Source of the DNA: an uncultured Ruminococcus sp.
GTDB lineage: Bacteria > Bacillota > Clostridia > Oscillospirales > Ruminococcaceae
Assembly (NCBI GenBank): GCA_946537565.1
Contig: CAMNFW010000121.1
Span: forward strand, 1-6,453
DNA: 6,453 nt
Reading direction: 5' to 3'
This document shows positions 1-5,764 of this stretch, piece by piece. Position 1 is the first letter of the stretch, and each line of letters opens with the position of its first letter. The notes under the pieces are model-generated. The model ran no database searches, had not been told where the DNA came from, and saw nothing but the letters and a program-made list of their open reading frames with translations. The translations under genes and the position numbers were made by a program.

Positions 1-137
1 AATATGCTGGCTGAAATAATGAGTGATATTTAAGATAGTGCTGCGGATTATGCAGAAAGAAGATTATATTGAATAGCTGACGATATAGCGTGCAACATAA
101 ATACAAAAAAATGATTTAAAACTACATACGAACAATA
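1..137. other. Upstream non-coding stretch, no gene supported
   Basis: All three forward frames are closed by stop codons within the first 35 bases. I see no convincing coding on either strand. The stretch is AT-rich and has a run of seven A around 109-115 upstream of the esterase promoter, which could act as an UP-like element; that is only a possibility. It may hold the 3' flank of a gene outside the window, but no terminator is visible. Confidence 0.5.
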
Positions 138-166
138 TTGACTTTGTAAATCTTGTGTGATATAAT
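138..166 (+). promoter_or_regulatory. Sigma-A promoter of the dual esterase gene
   Basis: TTGACT at 138-143, a 17-base spacer, then TATAAT at 161-166. A TG at 158-159 one base before the -10 gives an extended -10 element. The -35 matches consensus at five of six positions and the -10 at six of six. Transcription should start near 173, leaving a leader of about 46 bases with T-rich runs. I see no clear operator dyad, so any control by sugars is not obvious here. Confidence 0.8.
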
Positions 167-206
167 TAAATCAGATAAAAAGTACGCATTTTTTTATTTT
201 TTGAAT

Positions 207-212
207 AGGAGG
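207..212 (+). promoter_or_regulatory. Ribosome binding site of the dual esterase
   Basis: AGGAGG lies seven bases before the ATG at 220. This fixes the start and puts a proper signal peptide at the N-terminus. Confidence 0.85.
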
Positions 213-219
213 AATCATA

Positions 220-3200
220 ATGAGACTAAAAAGAATAATAAGCGGTATTACAACAGCTGCGCTTGCGGTCTCGGCGTTTGCAGGAATTGGATCGGCAAGA
301 CCTGAGAAGATGCTGAGTGCATCAGCTGCGGTGAACAACTGGAAATTTGATTTTGGTGCAGCCGGAACAGCAAGCGGATACACAGGAGTGTCAGCTTCTG
401 ACAGTTACAGTGCAGCGAAGGGATATGGTTTTTCGGGCAGTGTTGAAAATGTCGTATCAAACGGCACGGGAGCAGTATCAGATGCTGTAAAGTTTACAGG
501 GGGAACGTTTAACGTTGACCTTGAAAACGGACTGTATGAAATAAAGGTAACGATAGGAAATTCACCACGAACCACAATAAAGATAGAGAACATGGTTCAG
601 ATGATGAATCTCACTGGCGCCGGAGCCACTGAAACGATCCAGATACCTGTAACGGACGGACAGCTGAATGTACAGGCTGTTGAAGGAATGAAAGGAAGAG
701 ATCAGACGATCGCAGCAATGGAAATTACGCAGATCAATACTACTGGAGAAATGCGGCCGACGGTATGGATATGCGGAGATTCAACAGTTGCAAACTATTA
801 TAATCAGGCAGATACAGCGCAGCATGGCTGGGGACAGTATCTGAGCAACTATATAAATATGAATGTATTCCAGGTGCGTAATCAGGCAACATCCGGGCAG
901 TACGCTAAGGGATTTTATGAAGGCGGACAGTTTGCACCGATAGAGTATTACGGAAAACCTGGGGATTATTTCATTGTTTCGATCGGAATTAACGACACAA
1001 ATTATTCCAATGGTGATGAATACTATGAAGTTGTTACCACAATGGTCAAAAAAGCCAAAGCCAAAGGAATGAACGTAATACTTGTAAAGCAGCAGGGCAG
1101 ACGAAATGACTTAAATAGAAGTCCATTGCTTCCCGGACGCTGGTTTGGCGGACAGCTTGATAAGATCGCTGCGGAGCAGAATGTAACAATTATTGATGAC
1201 TTCAACGCATGGCAGGATTTTGGTTTAAGTATCGGCGGATATGATGCAATGGGAGAGTACTATGCAGTAGATGATGATCTTCATCAGAGTGCGAAAGGCG
1301 CTCAGAAAAATGCAGAGCTTCTGGCTGGTCTTATGAAAATCGGCGACACAGAAATGGACACCAATGCGGTTTATACTTTCAAAAACACTAACAGCGGACT
1401 TGTTATGGATATTGAAGGCGGAACAATGGAAGAGGGCACGAATGTACAGCAGTGGGGTTCAAATAATCTTAGCTGTCAGCAGTGGCAGCTGCAAGCGTTC
1501 AACGGAGGAACCGACTACTACTATGTACGTTCAGTTGCAGATCCGAATTATGTTCTTAAGGCAATGACAGCTGACAACGGAGGAAATATCGAGATAGTTC
1601 CCTACAGCAACAAAGACAGCATGATGCTGTTCAAGTTCACGAAGATAGGTGACGGTTCGTATTATATCTCCACACGTTCTTCAAGAGATCTGCGATTTGT
1701 TGAAGTCAATGCAGCAAGCAAATCCAGCGGTGCAAATGTTCAGCAGTGGGAGTATACCTACAGCAAATGCCAGAACTGGCAGGCAGTAACTGTTACTACC
1801 ACCGCAGCAGCTACCACCACTGAAACAACTACGACCACAACTGTCACAGAAACAGAATCTACAACTAAAGCTACTGAAACTACTTCAGCTGAAACAACAG
1901 CAACATCTCCTGTTTTATATGGTGATGCCAATCTTGATAAAAAAGTAACAGTAGCAGATGCAGTTGCGATACTCCAGCACGTTGCATTGAAGGATAAATA
2001 CGGTCTTGAAGGAGAGGCTCTTGACAATGCAGATGTATTCAGCAGAGGTGATGGAGTTACAGCAATGGATGCACTTTCGATCCAGAAGTTTGATGCAAAA
2101 GTTATTTCAGAGCTTCCGGAGTCATGGATGATCGTTCCGACAACTGCTGCTCCGATATATGAATCAACCACCACCGCTGAAACCACAACAGCTACAACTA
2201 CTACAACTGATCCAAGATATTTTGCGGTAGATCAGACCTGGGAGCAGGGCGTTAAAGAAACAGTAAACGCCGGCTATGCTAAGGAAGATGGATATGTTAA
2301 CCTGGACAATGTGATAGGAAGCAATATCACCTTTACAGTAAATGCTGAAGATGACGGAAATTACTATGTTGCAATAATAATGTCAAACGGAAAAAATGAC
2401 GACCGTACAATGAGGATAGAGCTGAACGGTGATACTGTGAATTATTGGAAACAGCCATTCCTCGGCACTGACAACTGGACAACATGGAAGGAGACCGGAA
2501 TAGTGCTTCCGCTTAAGGCTGGTGCAAATAGTATCAAGTTTATATCCGAGACTGCAAACGGCGGACCTAACCTTGATTATATAACGATCACTCTGACTGA
2601 TGAACCATATGCGGATACATATGACCCTGCAAAGGAATCGCAGATCATTGAGTCAAACAAACCGACAATATATATAGCAGGCGACTCAACTGTTCAGTCC
2701 TACCGTGCAGATAAAGCACCGCAGCAGGGCTGGGGATATTACCTTCAGAATTATTTCAGTGATGATGTAAAAGTAGAAAACCATGCGATCGCAGGAAGAA
2801 GCTCCAAGAGTTTCTATGACGAGGGACGCTTTAATACTATTTATGAAAACCTTAAACAGGGCGACTATGTACTGATACAGTTCGCTATCAATGACTGTGA
2901 CTACACCAAAGAGTCAAGATATGCGCCAGTATGCGGAGATGTAGATAATCCAACAGAAGGTTCATATGAATGGTATATGACATATTTCATCAAATCAGCA
3001 CAGGAGAAGGGTGCAACACCTATACTTGTAACTACGGTAATAGGCCTTAAAGCTTATTCAAACGGAAAGTTTGTAAACTCCTACACCGCAAACTGTGATG
3101 CCTGCAAGAAGCTGGCAAGCAAGTACAATATCCCATGTATCGACCTGAACACACTTATGGTGAATAAGTATAACAGCGTTGGCTATGATACAGCATATAA

Positions 3201-3339
3201 GTATCATCTCATGGGAGTTGTTGAAGGTTCAACAGACGGTACACACTTCTCAGAAGAGGGTGCAAATGTTGTAGCTTCTCTGGTAGCAGGGGACATAAAG
3301 AATCAGAAGATAGAAGGTCTTTATACATATGTAAAATAA
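220..3339 (+). CDS. Secreted dockerin-bearing dual CE12 (SGNH) carbohydrate esterase with CBM13 and CBM35
   Basis: A 1039-residue extracellular enzyme, probably a rhamnogalacturonan/pectin acetylesterase docked on a cellulosome. Modules by residue: signal peptide 1-37 (basic start, hydrophobic core, Ala-rich end); N-terminal beta-sandwich about 40-172, of the kind preceding CE12 domains; SGNH esterase about 180-375 with GDST (Ser188), GIND (Asn258) and DxxH (Asp352, His355); ricin-type CBM13 about 382-522 with two visible QxW repeats; Thr linker 525-563; dockerin about 567-634; Thr linker 641-664; CBM35 about 666-793; second SGNH esterase about 814-1035 with GDST (Ser823), AGRSS (Gly859), AIND (Asn891) and DGTH (Asp1006, His1009). 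Both triads look complete. From memory, Clostridium thermocellum has a similarly built CE12/CBM35/dockerin/CE12 protein. Strong promoter and own terminator imply a single-gene transcript. Substrate (pectin versus xylan acetyl groups) is inferred, mainly from the nearby PL11 lyase. Confidence 0.93.
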   Translation: MRLKRIISGITTAALAVSAFAGIGSARPEKMLSASAAVNNWKFDFGAAGTASGYTGVSASDSYSAAKGYGFSGSVENVVSNGTGAVSDAVKFTGGTFNVDLENGLYEIKVTIGNSPRTTIKIENMVQMMNLTGAGATETIQIPVTDGQLNVQAVEGMKGRDQTIAAMEITQINTTGEMRPTVWICGDSTVANYYNQADTAQHGWGQYLSNYINMNVFQVRNQATSGQYAKGFYEGGQFAPIEYYGKPGDYFIVSIGINDTNYSNGDEYYEVVTTMVKKAKAKGMNVILVKQQGRRNDLNRSPLLPGRWFGGQLDKIAAEQNVTIIDDFNAWQDFGLSIGGYDAMGEYYAVDDDLHQSAKGAQKNAELLAGLMKIGDTEMDTNAVYTFKNTNSGLVMDIEGGTMEEGTNVQQWGSNNLSCQQWQLQAFNGGTDYYYVRSVADPNYVLKAMTADNGGNIEIVPYSNKDSMMLFKFTKIGDGSYYISTRSSRDLRFVEVNAASKSSGANVQQWEYTYSKCQNWQAVTVTTTAAATTTETTTTTTVTETESTTKATETTSAETTATSPVLYGDANLDKKVTVADAVAILQHVALKDKYGLEGEALDNADVFSRGDGVTAMDALSIQKFDAKVISELPESWMIVPTTAAPIYESTTTAETTTATTTTTDPRYFAVDQTWEQGVKETVNAGYAKEDGYVNLDNVIGSNITFTVNAEDDGNYYVAIIMSNGKNDDRTMRIELNGDTVNYWKQPFLGTDNWTTWKETGIVLPLKAGANSIKFISETANGGPNLDYITITLTDEPYADTYDPAKESQIIESNKPTIYIAGDSTVQSYRADKAPQQGWGYYLQNYFSDDVKVENHAIAGRSSKSFYDEGRFNTIYENLKQGDYVLIQFAINDCDYTKESRYAPVCGDVDNPTEGSYEWYMTYFIKSAQEKGATPILVTTVIGLKAYSNGKFVNSYTANCDACKKLASKYNIPCIDLNTLMVNKYNSVGYDTAYKYHLMGVVEGSTDGTHFSEEGANVVASLVAGDIKNQKIEGLYTYVK
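1792..1908 (+). repeat. Thr-rich linker-coding repeat, CBM13 to dockerin
   Basis: Low-complexity ACN-rich sequence encodes residues 525-563, mostly Thr with Ala, Glu, Ser and Val. Such flexible, often glycosylated linkers separate modules in secreted cellulosomal enzymes. Thr codons are mixed (ACT, ACC, ACA, some ACG), so this is not a fresh tandem expansion. The repeat also keeps an antisense frame open, which should not be taken as a gene. Confidence 0.85.
1918..2121 (+). other. Type I dockerin module, placed mid-protein
   Basis: It encodes residues about 567-634 of the esterase. The first calcium loop is canonical, with Asp569, Asn571, Asp573, Thr577 and Asp580, followed by the expected helix (AVAILQHV). 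The second loop runs from Asp605 to Asp617. It is one residue longer than the usual 12 and has Phe607 where Asn or Asp is normal. The second helix (DALSIQKF) is intact. A dockerin binds a cohesin on a scaffoldin, so the enzyme should be cellulosomal or held on the cell surface. No cohesin is present in the window. Confidence 0.88.
2140..2211 (+). repeat. Thr-rich linker-coding repeat, dockerin to CBM35
   Basis: A second, shorter ACN-rich run encodes residues 641-664. It isolates the dockerin from the CBM35-esterase half. With the first linker it lets the two catalytic halves move independently around the docking point (inference). Confidence 0.8.
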
Positions 3340-3345
3340 TAAATC

Positions 3346-3376
3346 ATGAGCGCTGAGTGATCGGCGCTCATTTTTT
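3346..3376 (+). terminator. Intrinsic terminator after the dual esterase
   Basis: An 11-base-pair stem (ATGAGCGCTGA with TCGGCGCTCAT, one G-T wobble) closes a GTGA loop of the GNRA type and is followed by six T. It begins seven bases after the esterase stop and separates it from the next gene. Confidence 0.9.
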
Positions 3377-3395
3377 GATTATTTTTGTCAGGCTA

Positions 3396-3423
3396 TTGAC
3401 TTTTTTTAAAAAAATATTATAAT
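3396..3423 (+). promoter_or_regulatory. Sigma-A promoter of the cysteine-peptidase lipoprotein gene
   Basis: TTGACT at 3396-3401, a 16-base spacer of T and A runs, then TATAAT at 3418-3423. Expected start is near 3430, giving a leader of about 40 bases. Together with the upstream terminator it indicates independent transcription. Confidence 0.75.
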
Positions 3424-3457
3424 AATTAATGGAGAAGTTTACATAGCAGTTTAAAGT

Positions 3458-3467
3458 AGGAGAGGGG
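3458..3467 (+). promoter_or_regulatory. Ribosome binding site of the lipoprotein gene
   Basis: AGGAGAGGGG precedes the ATG at 3471. The AGGAG core ends eight bases before the start, which supports the start giving a lipoprotein signal. Confidence 0.8.
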
Positions 3468-3470
3468 AAT

Positions 3471-4358
3471 ATGAAGAAGCTTTCAGCATTGATATTTGCT
3501 TTGACATTACTCGTGTCATGCGGAAAATCACCGGAAGATGAATACACTTCAGGAGGCTCTGTGTCTGCTGAAACTACAGCTGCTGTTACGACCTCCGCTG
3601 CAAAAACTGATACTGATAAAACAGAAAATGATAAAACTGAATCGGAAAATAATGAGCAGAAGGAAGCTGAGACCCAGCCGTCTACAGAGCCTGAAACTGA
3701 ACCTGCATCTGAGCTTCCGCCGGTACCTGAGACTATTCATTACTTAGCAGTGCCATATTATTCACAGGAGGATTTTCCTACAGGCTGTGAATTGGTAAGT
3801 GCCTCAATGGTTTTAGGATATTATGGTTTTGATATTGCAGCAGGGGATCTTATCAATGAGGGATATATCGAAGCGGCAGAGTTCATACACGAAAAGAATG
3901 ATGATGGTGACGAGATACTTATTGGCGGTGATCCTGAGGAAAAATTCATAGGTGATCCGAATTCAGATGAAGGCTATGGCTGTTACAGCGGAGCGATCGT
4001 CAAAGGATTGAGCCGTTATCTTGAAAACGAATTATATGATGTTGTAGATATGTCGGGAATGAGTCTGTCTGATCTTTGTTCGTTTTACATTGATTATGAA
4101 ATACCGGTACTTGTGTGGGCAACGGTAGATATGAAGCCTTCTGAGGTAAAGGAAAACAACACCTGGCAGATAGAAGGCACAGACCAGACTTTTTCATGGA
4201 TATCAAATGAGCATTGCATGGTGCTTGTGGGATATAATGATGACTATTATTATTTCCATGATCCGCTGACCGACGAAGCAACACTGTATGAAAGAAGCAT
4301 AACTGAAAAAAGATACAGAGAGCTTGGCTGTCAGGCTGTGATAGTAAAACCCTGGTAA
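3471..4358 (+). CDS. Lipoprotein with C39-like (papain-fold) cysteine peptidase domain
   Basis: A 295-residue surface lipoprotein. Residues 1-17 form a lipoprotein signal with lipobox LVSC, so Cys17 should be lipidated and the protein anchored outside the membrane. Residues 18-88 are a low-complexity tether rich in Thr, Glu, Ser and Lys, ending in a Pro-rich piece. Residues about 90-295 match the peptidase C39-like family (Peptidase_C39_2 type). The signs are a YYSQ motif (Gln99, oxyanion hole), TGCE with candidate nucleophile Cys106 followed by the helix ELVSASMVLGYYG, His248 in NEHCMVLVGY, and Asp264 in FHDP. The triad therefore appears intact. Substrate is unknown: such lipoproteins are common in Firmicutes and may process surface proteins or peptides, or cut non-peptide amide bonds. 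It sits between its own promoter and terminator, so operon context says little about its role. The family call is firm; the function is not. Confidence 0.87.
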   Translation: MKKLSALIFALTLLVSCGKSPEDEYTSGGSVSAETTAAVTTSAAKTDTDKTENDKTESENNEQKEAETQPSTEPETEPASELPPVPETIHYLAVPYYSQEDFPTGCELVSASMVLGYYGFDIAAGDLINEGYIEAAEFIHEKNDDGDEILIGGDPEEKFIGDPNSDEGYGCYSGAIVKGLSRYLENELYDVVDMSGMSLSDLCSFYIDYEIPVLVWATVDMKPSEVKENNTWQIEGTDQTFSWISNEHCMVLVGYNDDYYYFHDPLTDEATLYERSITEKRYRELGCQAVIVKPW

Positions 4359-4368
4359 AAGACTTTTA
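4356..4368. repeat. Short palindrome over the lipoprotein stop codon
   Basis: TAAAAG-A-CTTTTA is a perfect 6-1-6 palindrome that includes the stop codon. A one-base loop cannot form an RNA hairpin as such, and the arms are AT-rich, so function is doubtful. Confidence 0.3.
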
Positions 4369-4454
4369 GCTGAAACCGCTCAGGAGCAAAATGCGGCGGG
4401 AATTAACATTTTCTGCTGCTCACTGAATAAAACTGAATATATCTGATCAAACAG

Positions 4455-4497
4455 AAAAGCCGTAAACACGCCATTTGACGTATCTACGGCTTTTTTT
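4455..4497 (+). terminator. Intrinsic terminator after the lipoprotein gene
   Basis: A perfect 10-base-pair stem (AAAAGCCGTA with TACGGCTTTT), with a 20-base loop that may hold a 3-bp inner stem, is followed by a run of seven T ending at 4497. It lies about 97 bases after the stop. The minus strand ends in only four T, so it could weakly stop readthrough from the AraC gene. Confidence 0.85.
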
Positions 4498-4788
4498 AAA
4501 TCTGCAATTCAATTATCCGCATCATAAATCTCTCCTGAAATATTTGTCCATATCATGACCGAACGCTTCCCTTTTGTTTCATTAATTATATTAAACCATA
4601 TCAGCTTCCGAAAAGCAATATATTTGAAAAAGAATTATCAATGAACTTTTTGCAGGATTTATAATAGCCAAAAACGATAGCCTTAGTTGATATTGCAGTA
4701 GTCCGGATATTAGAAAGGTTGTTTTACTTCACGTTTGCAGTAATTTTGGTGTGCTATATTTTATTTCGATCATGGATTTTTCACAAGA
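4498..4788. other. Convergent intergenic region with no convincing gene
   Basis: This is 291 bases between the lipoprotein terminator and the 3' end of the regulator gene. Frames are short on both strands. The best are a 29-codon plus-strand frame at 4555-4644 without a ribosome binding site and short minus-strand frames over 4525-4648. An isolated TATAAT at 4660-4665 has no partnered -35. I see no clear terminator for the regulator. A possible coding remnant on the minus strand is listed as a finding. Confidence 0.55.
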
Positions 4789-5568
4789 TCAATTCCTGTT
4801 GTTTTTGCGGTATTTTGCAGGCGATTCGCAGGCATATTTCTGGAATGCCTTTGAGAAATGGGAGTAATCCTGATATCCGCATTTCTCAGCTATCTCAACA
4901 GCGGAAAGCTCGCTGTCTGTTAGCAGTTGTTTTGCATATTCCATACGGCTTGTGAGTATATCCTTTGTGCAGGGGATACCGTAATGCTGTTTGTAAAGTC
5001 TTTGGAAGTGGGATACTGACAGGTTCAGCTTTTGAGCAACAAGAGGTATATTCCAGTCAGCAGACGGGTTATCGTAAATTTGCCTGCGTATATTTTCAAG
5101 TTCATTTTCATACTGCGAATGGCTTTTCTTTTCATCAGGGTTGGAGCAGGTTTTGATCTGTATGAAAATGGCATTCATCAGATACCGCAGAGTCTCCTCC
5201 TTTTCCTGTTTATCCGACTCAAAGACTTCTACACATATCTTTATCAGTTCTGAAACCACATCAGAATCAAGCTTTATAGGAACATTATGCCTGATGCCGA
5301 GGGAATTCAGAAATTCTGCATCATCTTCCTCAAGGTCAAATCTTATCCAGTCATCTATGTAGTACTCACCGTCACCGTACAAAGCGTGGGGATAGCAGCT
5401 GTCAATAACAAAAATAGTATTTGGTTCGACCCGGTAAACATTTTCACCCATACCTATCCTTGCTTTTGAACGAACCAGCAGTATCTGCATACCATGAATA
5501 CCGTTAGGTCTTTCCTTAAAAAGGTCAGGTGAATGTTTCCAGTGCCAGCCTAACATATATGCTTTCAT
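4789..5568 (-). CDS. AraC-family transcriptional regulator
   Basis: A 259-residue cytoplasmic regulator. Residues about 1-140 form an AraC-type cupin sensor domain (beta-rich, with a VEPNTIFVIDSCYPHALYG strand-turn pattern), which in relatives binds a sugar or oligosaccharide. Residues about 155-259 form the double helix-turn-helix DNA-binding domain. The first HTH is near 173-193 (VAQKLNLSVSHFQRLYKQ) and the second near 222-243 (AVEIAEKCGYQDYSHFSKAF), ending in the family's SPAKYRK motif. Length is close to the usual 250-300. The start at 5566-5568 is supported by a GAGGAGGT ribosome binding site; Met5 is a weaker alternative. It is divergent from the PL11 lyase gene, a classic layout for an activator and its target, so it probably senses a pectin fragment and controls that gene. 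Ligand and targets are inferred. Confidence 0.92.
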   Translation of the reverse strand: MKAYMLGWHWKHSPDLFKERPNGIHGMQILLVRSKARIGMGENVYRVEPNTIFVIDSCYPHALYGDGEYYIDDWIRFDLEEDDAEFLNSLGIRHNVPIKLDSDVVSELIKICVEVFESDKQEKEETLRYLMNAIFIQIKTCSNPDEKKSHSQYENELENIRRQIYDNPSADWNIPLVAQKLNLSVSHFQRLYKQHYGIPCTKDILTSRMEYAKQLLTDSELSAVEIAEKCGYQDYSHFSKAFQKYACESPAKYRKNNRN

Positions 5569-5574
5569 GAACCG

Positions 5575-5582
5575 ACCTCCTC
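5575..5582 (-). promoter_or_regulatory. Ribosome binding site of the AraC regulator
   Basis: Read on the minus strand this is GAGGAGGT, a near-perfect anti-16S match. It ends six bases before the ATG and selects the 259-residue start. Confidence 0.85.
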
Positions 5583-5603
5583 TATGGTAATTCTCTACAT
5601 ATT

Positions 5604-5632
5604 ATTATATATTATTGTAATAAAAGTGTCAA
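5604..5632 (-). promoter_or_regulatory. Consensus sigma-A promoter of the AraC regulator
   Basis: On the minus strand: TTGACA (plus 5627-5632), exactly 17 bases, then TATAAT (plus 5604-5609). Both hexamers are perfect. Transcription should start near 5597, giving a leader of about 28 bases. One AAGTGT repeat (from 5624) overlaps the -35, so self-repression is plausible. Confidence 0.82.
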
Positions 5633-5704
5633 TAAAGATCTGCAACAAAATCACAAGTTTATGATAGAAGTTTACATTGAAAAATTGTCCTGCAAGTGTT
5701 AATA
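5624..5704 (+). repeat. Four AAGTKT direct repeats between divergent promoters
   Basis: AAGTGTCAATA at 5624, AAGTTTATGAT at 5655, AAGTTTACATT at 5668 and AAGTGTTAATA at 5694 all point the same way. The outer two match at 10 of 11 positions. The first covers the regulator's -35 and the last covers the lyase -10; the inner two sit just upstream of the lyase -35. AraC proteins bind directly repeated half-sites, so these are candidate operators, but the region is AT-rich and chance is possible. Confidence 0.4.
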
Positions 5705-5705
5705 T
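5677..5705 (+). promoter_or_regulatory. Probable weak, activator-type promoter of the PL11 lyase
   Basis: TTGAAA at 5677-5682, 17 bases, then TAATAT at 5700-5705 with a TG extended -10 at 5697-5698. The -35 matches five of six consensus positions and the -10 four of six, so it is weaker than the regulator's promoter, as expected for a gene needing activation. Expected start is near 5712, with a leader of about 52 bases. Confidence 0.5.
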
Positions 5706-5714
5706 TTTATTAAC
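5698..5714. repeat. Inverted repeat over the lyase -10 region
   Basis: GTTAAT-N5-ATTAAC is a perfect 6-bp inverted repeat that overlaps the proposed -10 and start point. It could be an operator for a dimeric protein or a chance AT-rich palindrome. Confidence 0.35.
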
Positions 5715-5750
5715 AAATACGATCGATCAAAAAACAGATATTATTTTAAC

Positions 5751-5755
5751 GGAGG
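5751..5755 (+). promoter_or_regulatory. Ribosome binding site of the PL11 lyase
   Basis: GGAGG, within GGAGGGG, ends nine bases before the ATG at 5765 and supports that start, which yields a plausible signal peptide. Confidence 0.8.
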
Positions 5756-5764
5756 GGAATTGAA

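Noticed and set aside
1..76. Possible tail of an upstream gene (short frames ending at 33 and at about 76)
   Set aside because: The in-window pieces are only 10-17 codons, so neither can be told from chance.
1758..2186. 142-codon open frame on the minus strand, Val- and Ala-rich
   Set aside because: It is the antisense shadow of the two Thr-rich linkers and the dockerin. ACN codons read in reverse give Val-rich repeats. It has no ribosome binding site.
3538..3747. Overlapping frames on both strands within the lipoprotein tether
   Set aside because: Low-complexity GAA/ACT-rich sequence keeps alternative frames open; composition is Leu/Arg/Lys-rich nonsense without start signals.
4359..4454. 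GC-richer stretch with partial complementarity (GAGCA with TGCTC; CCGC with GCGG) that might be a small RNA or structured 3' UTR
   Set aside because: The stems are short, mutually exclusive and lack a promoter. It is more simply the 3' untranslated region of the lipoprotein transcript.
4555..4644. 29-codon plus-strand frame beginning with ATG in the convergent gap
   Set aside because: No ribosome binding site, no paired promoter and no recognisable protein features.
5032..5469. Several 60-73 codon plus-strand frames inside the regulator gene
   Set aside because: They are opposite-strand shadows of the well-supported AraC gene and have no family features.
5720..5728. GATCGATC palindrome in the lyase leader
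   Set aside because: It is too short, and GATC/CGATCG pieces recur elsewhere in the window (for example near 4768); no reason to call a site.
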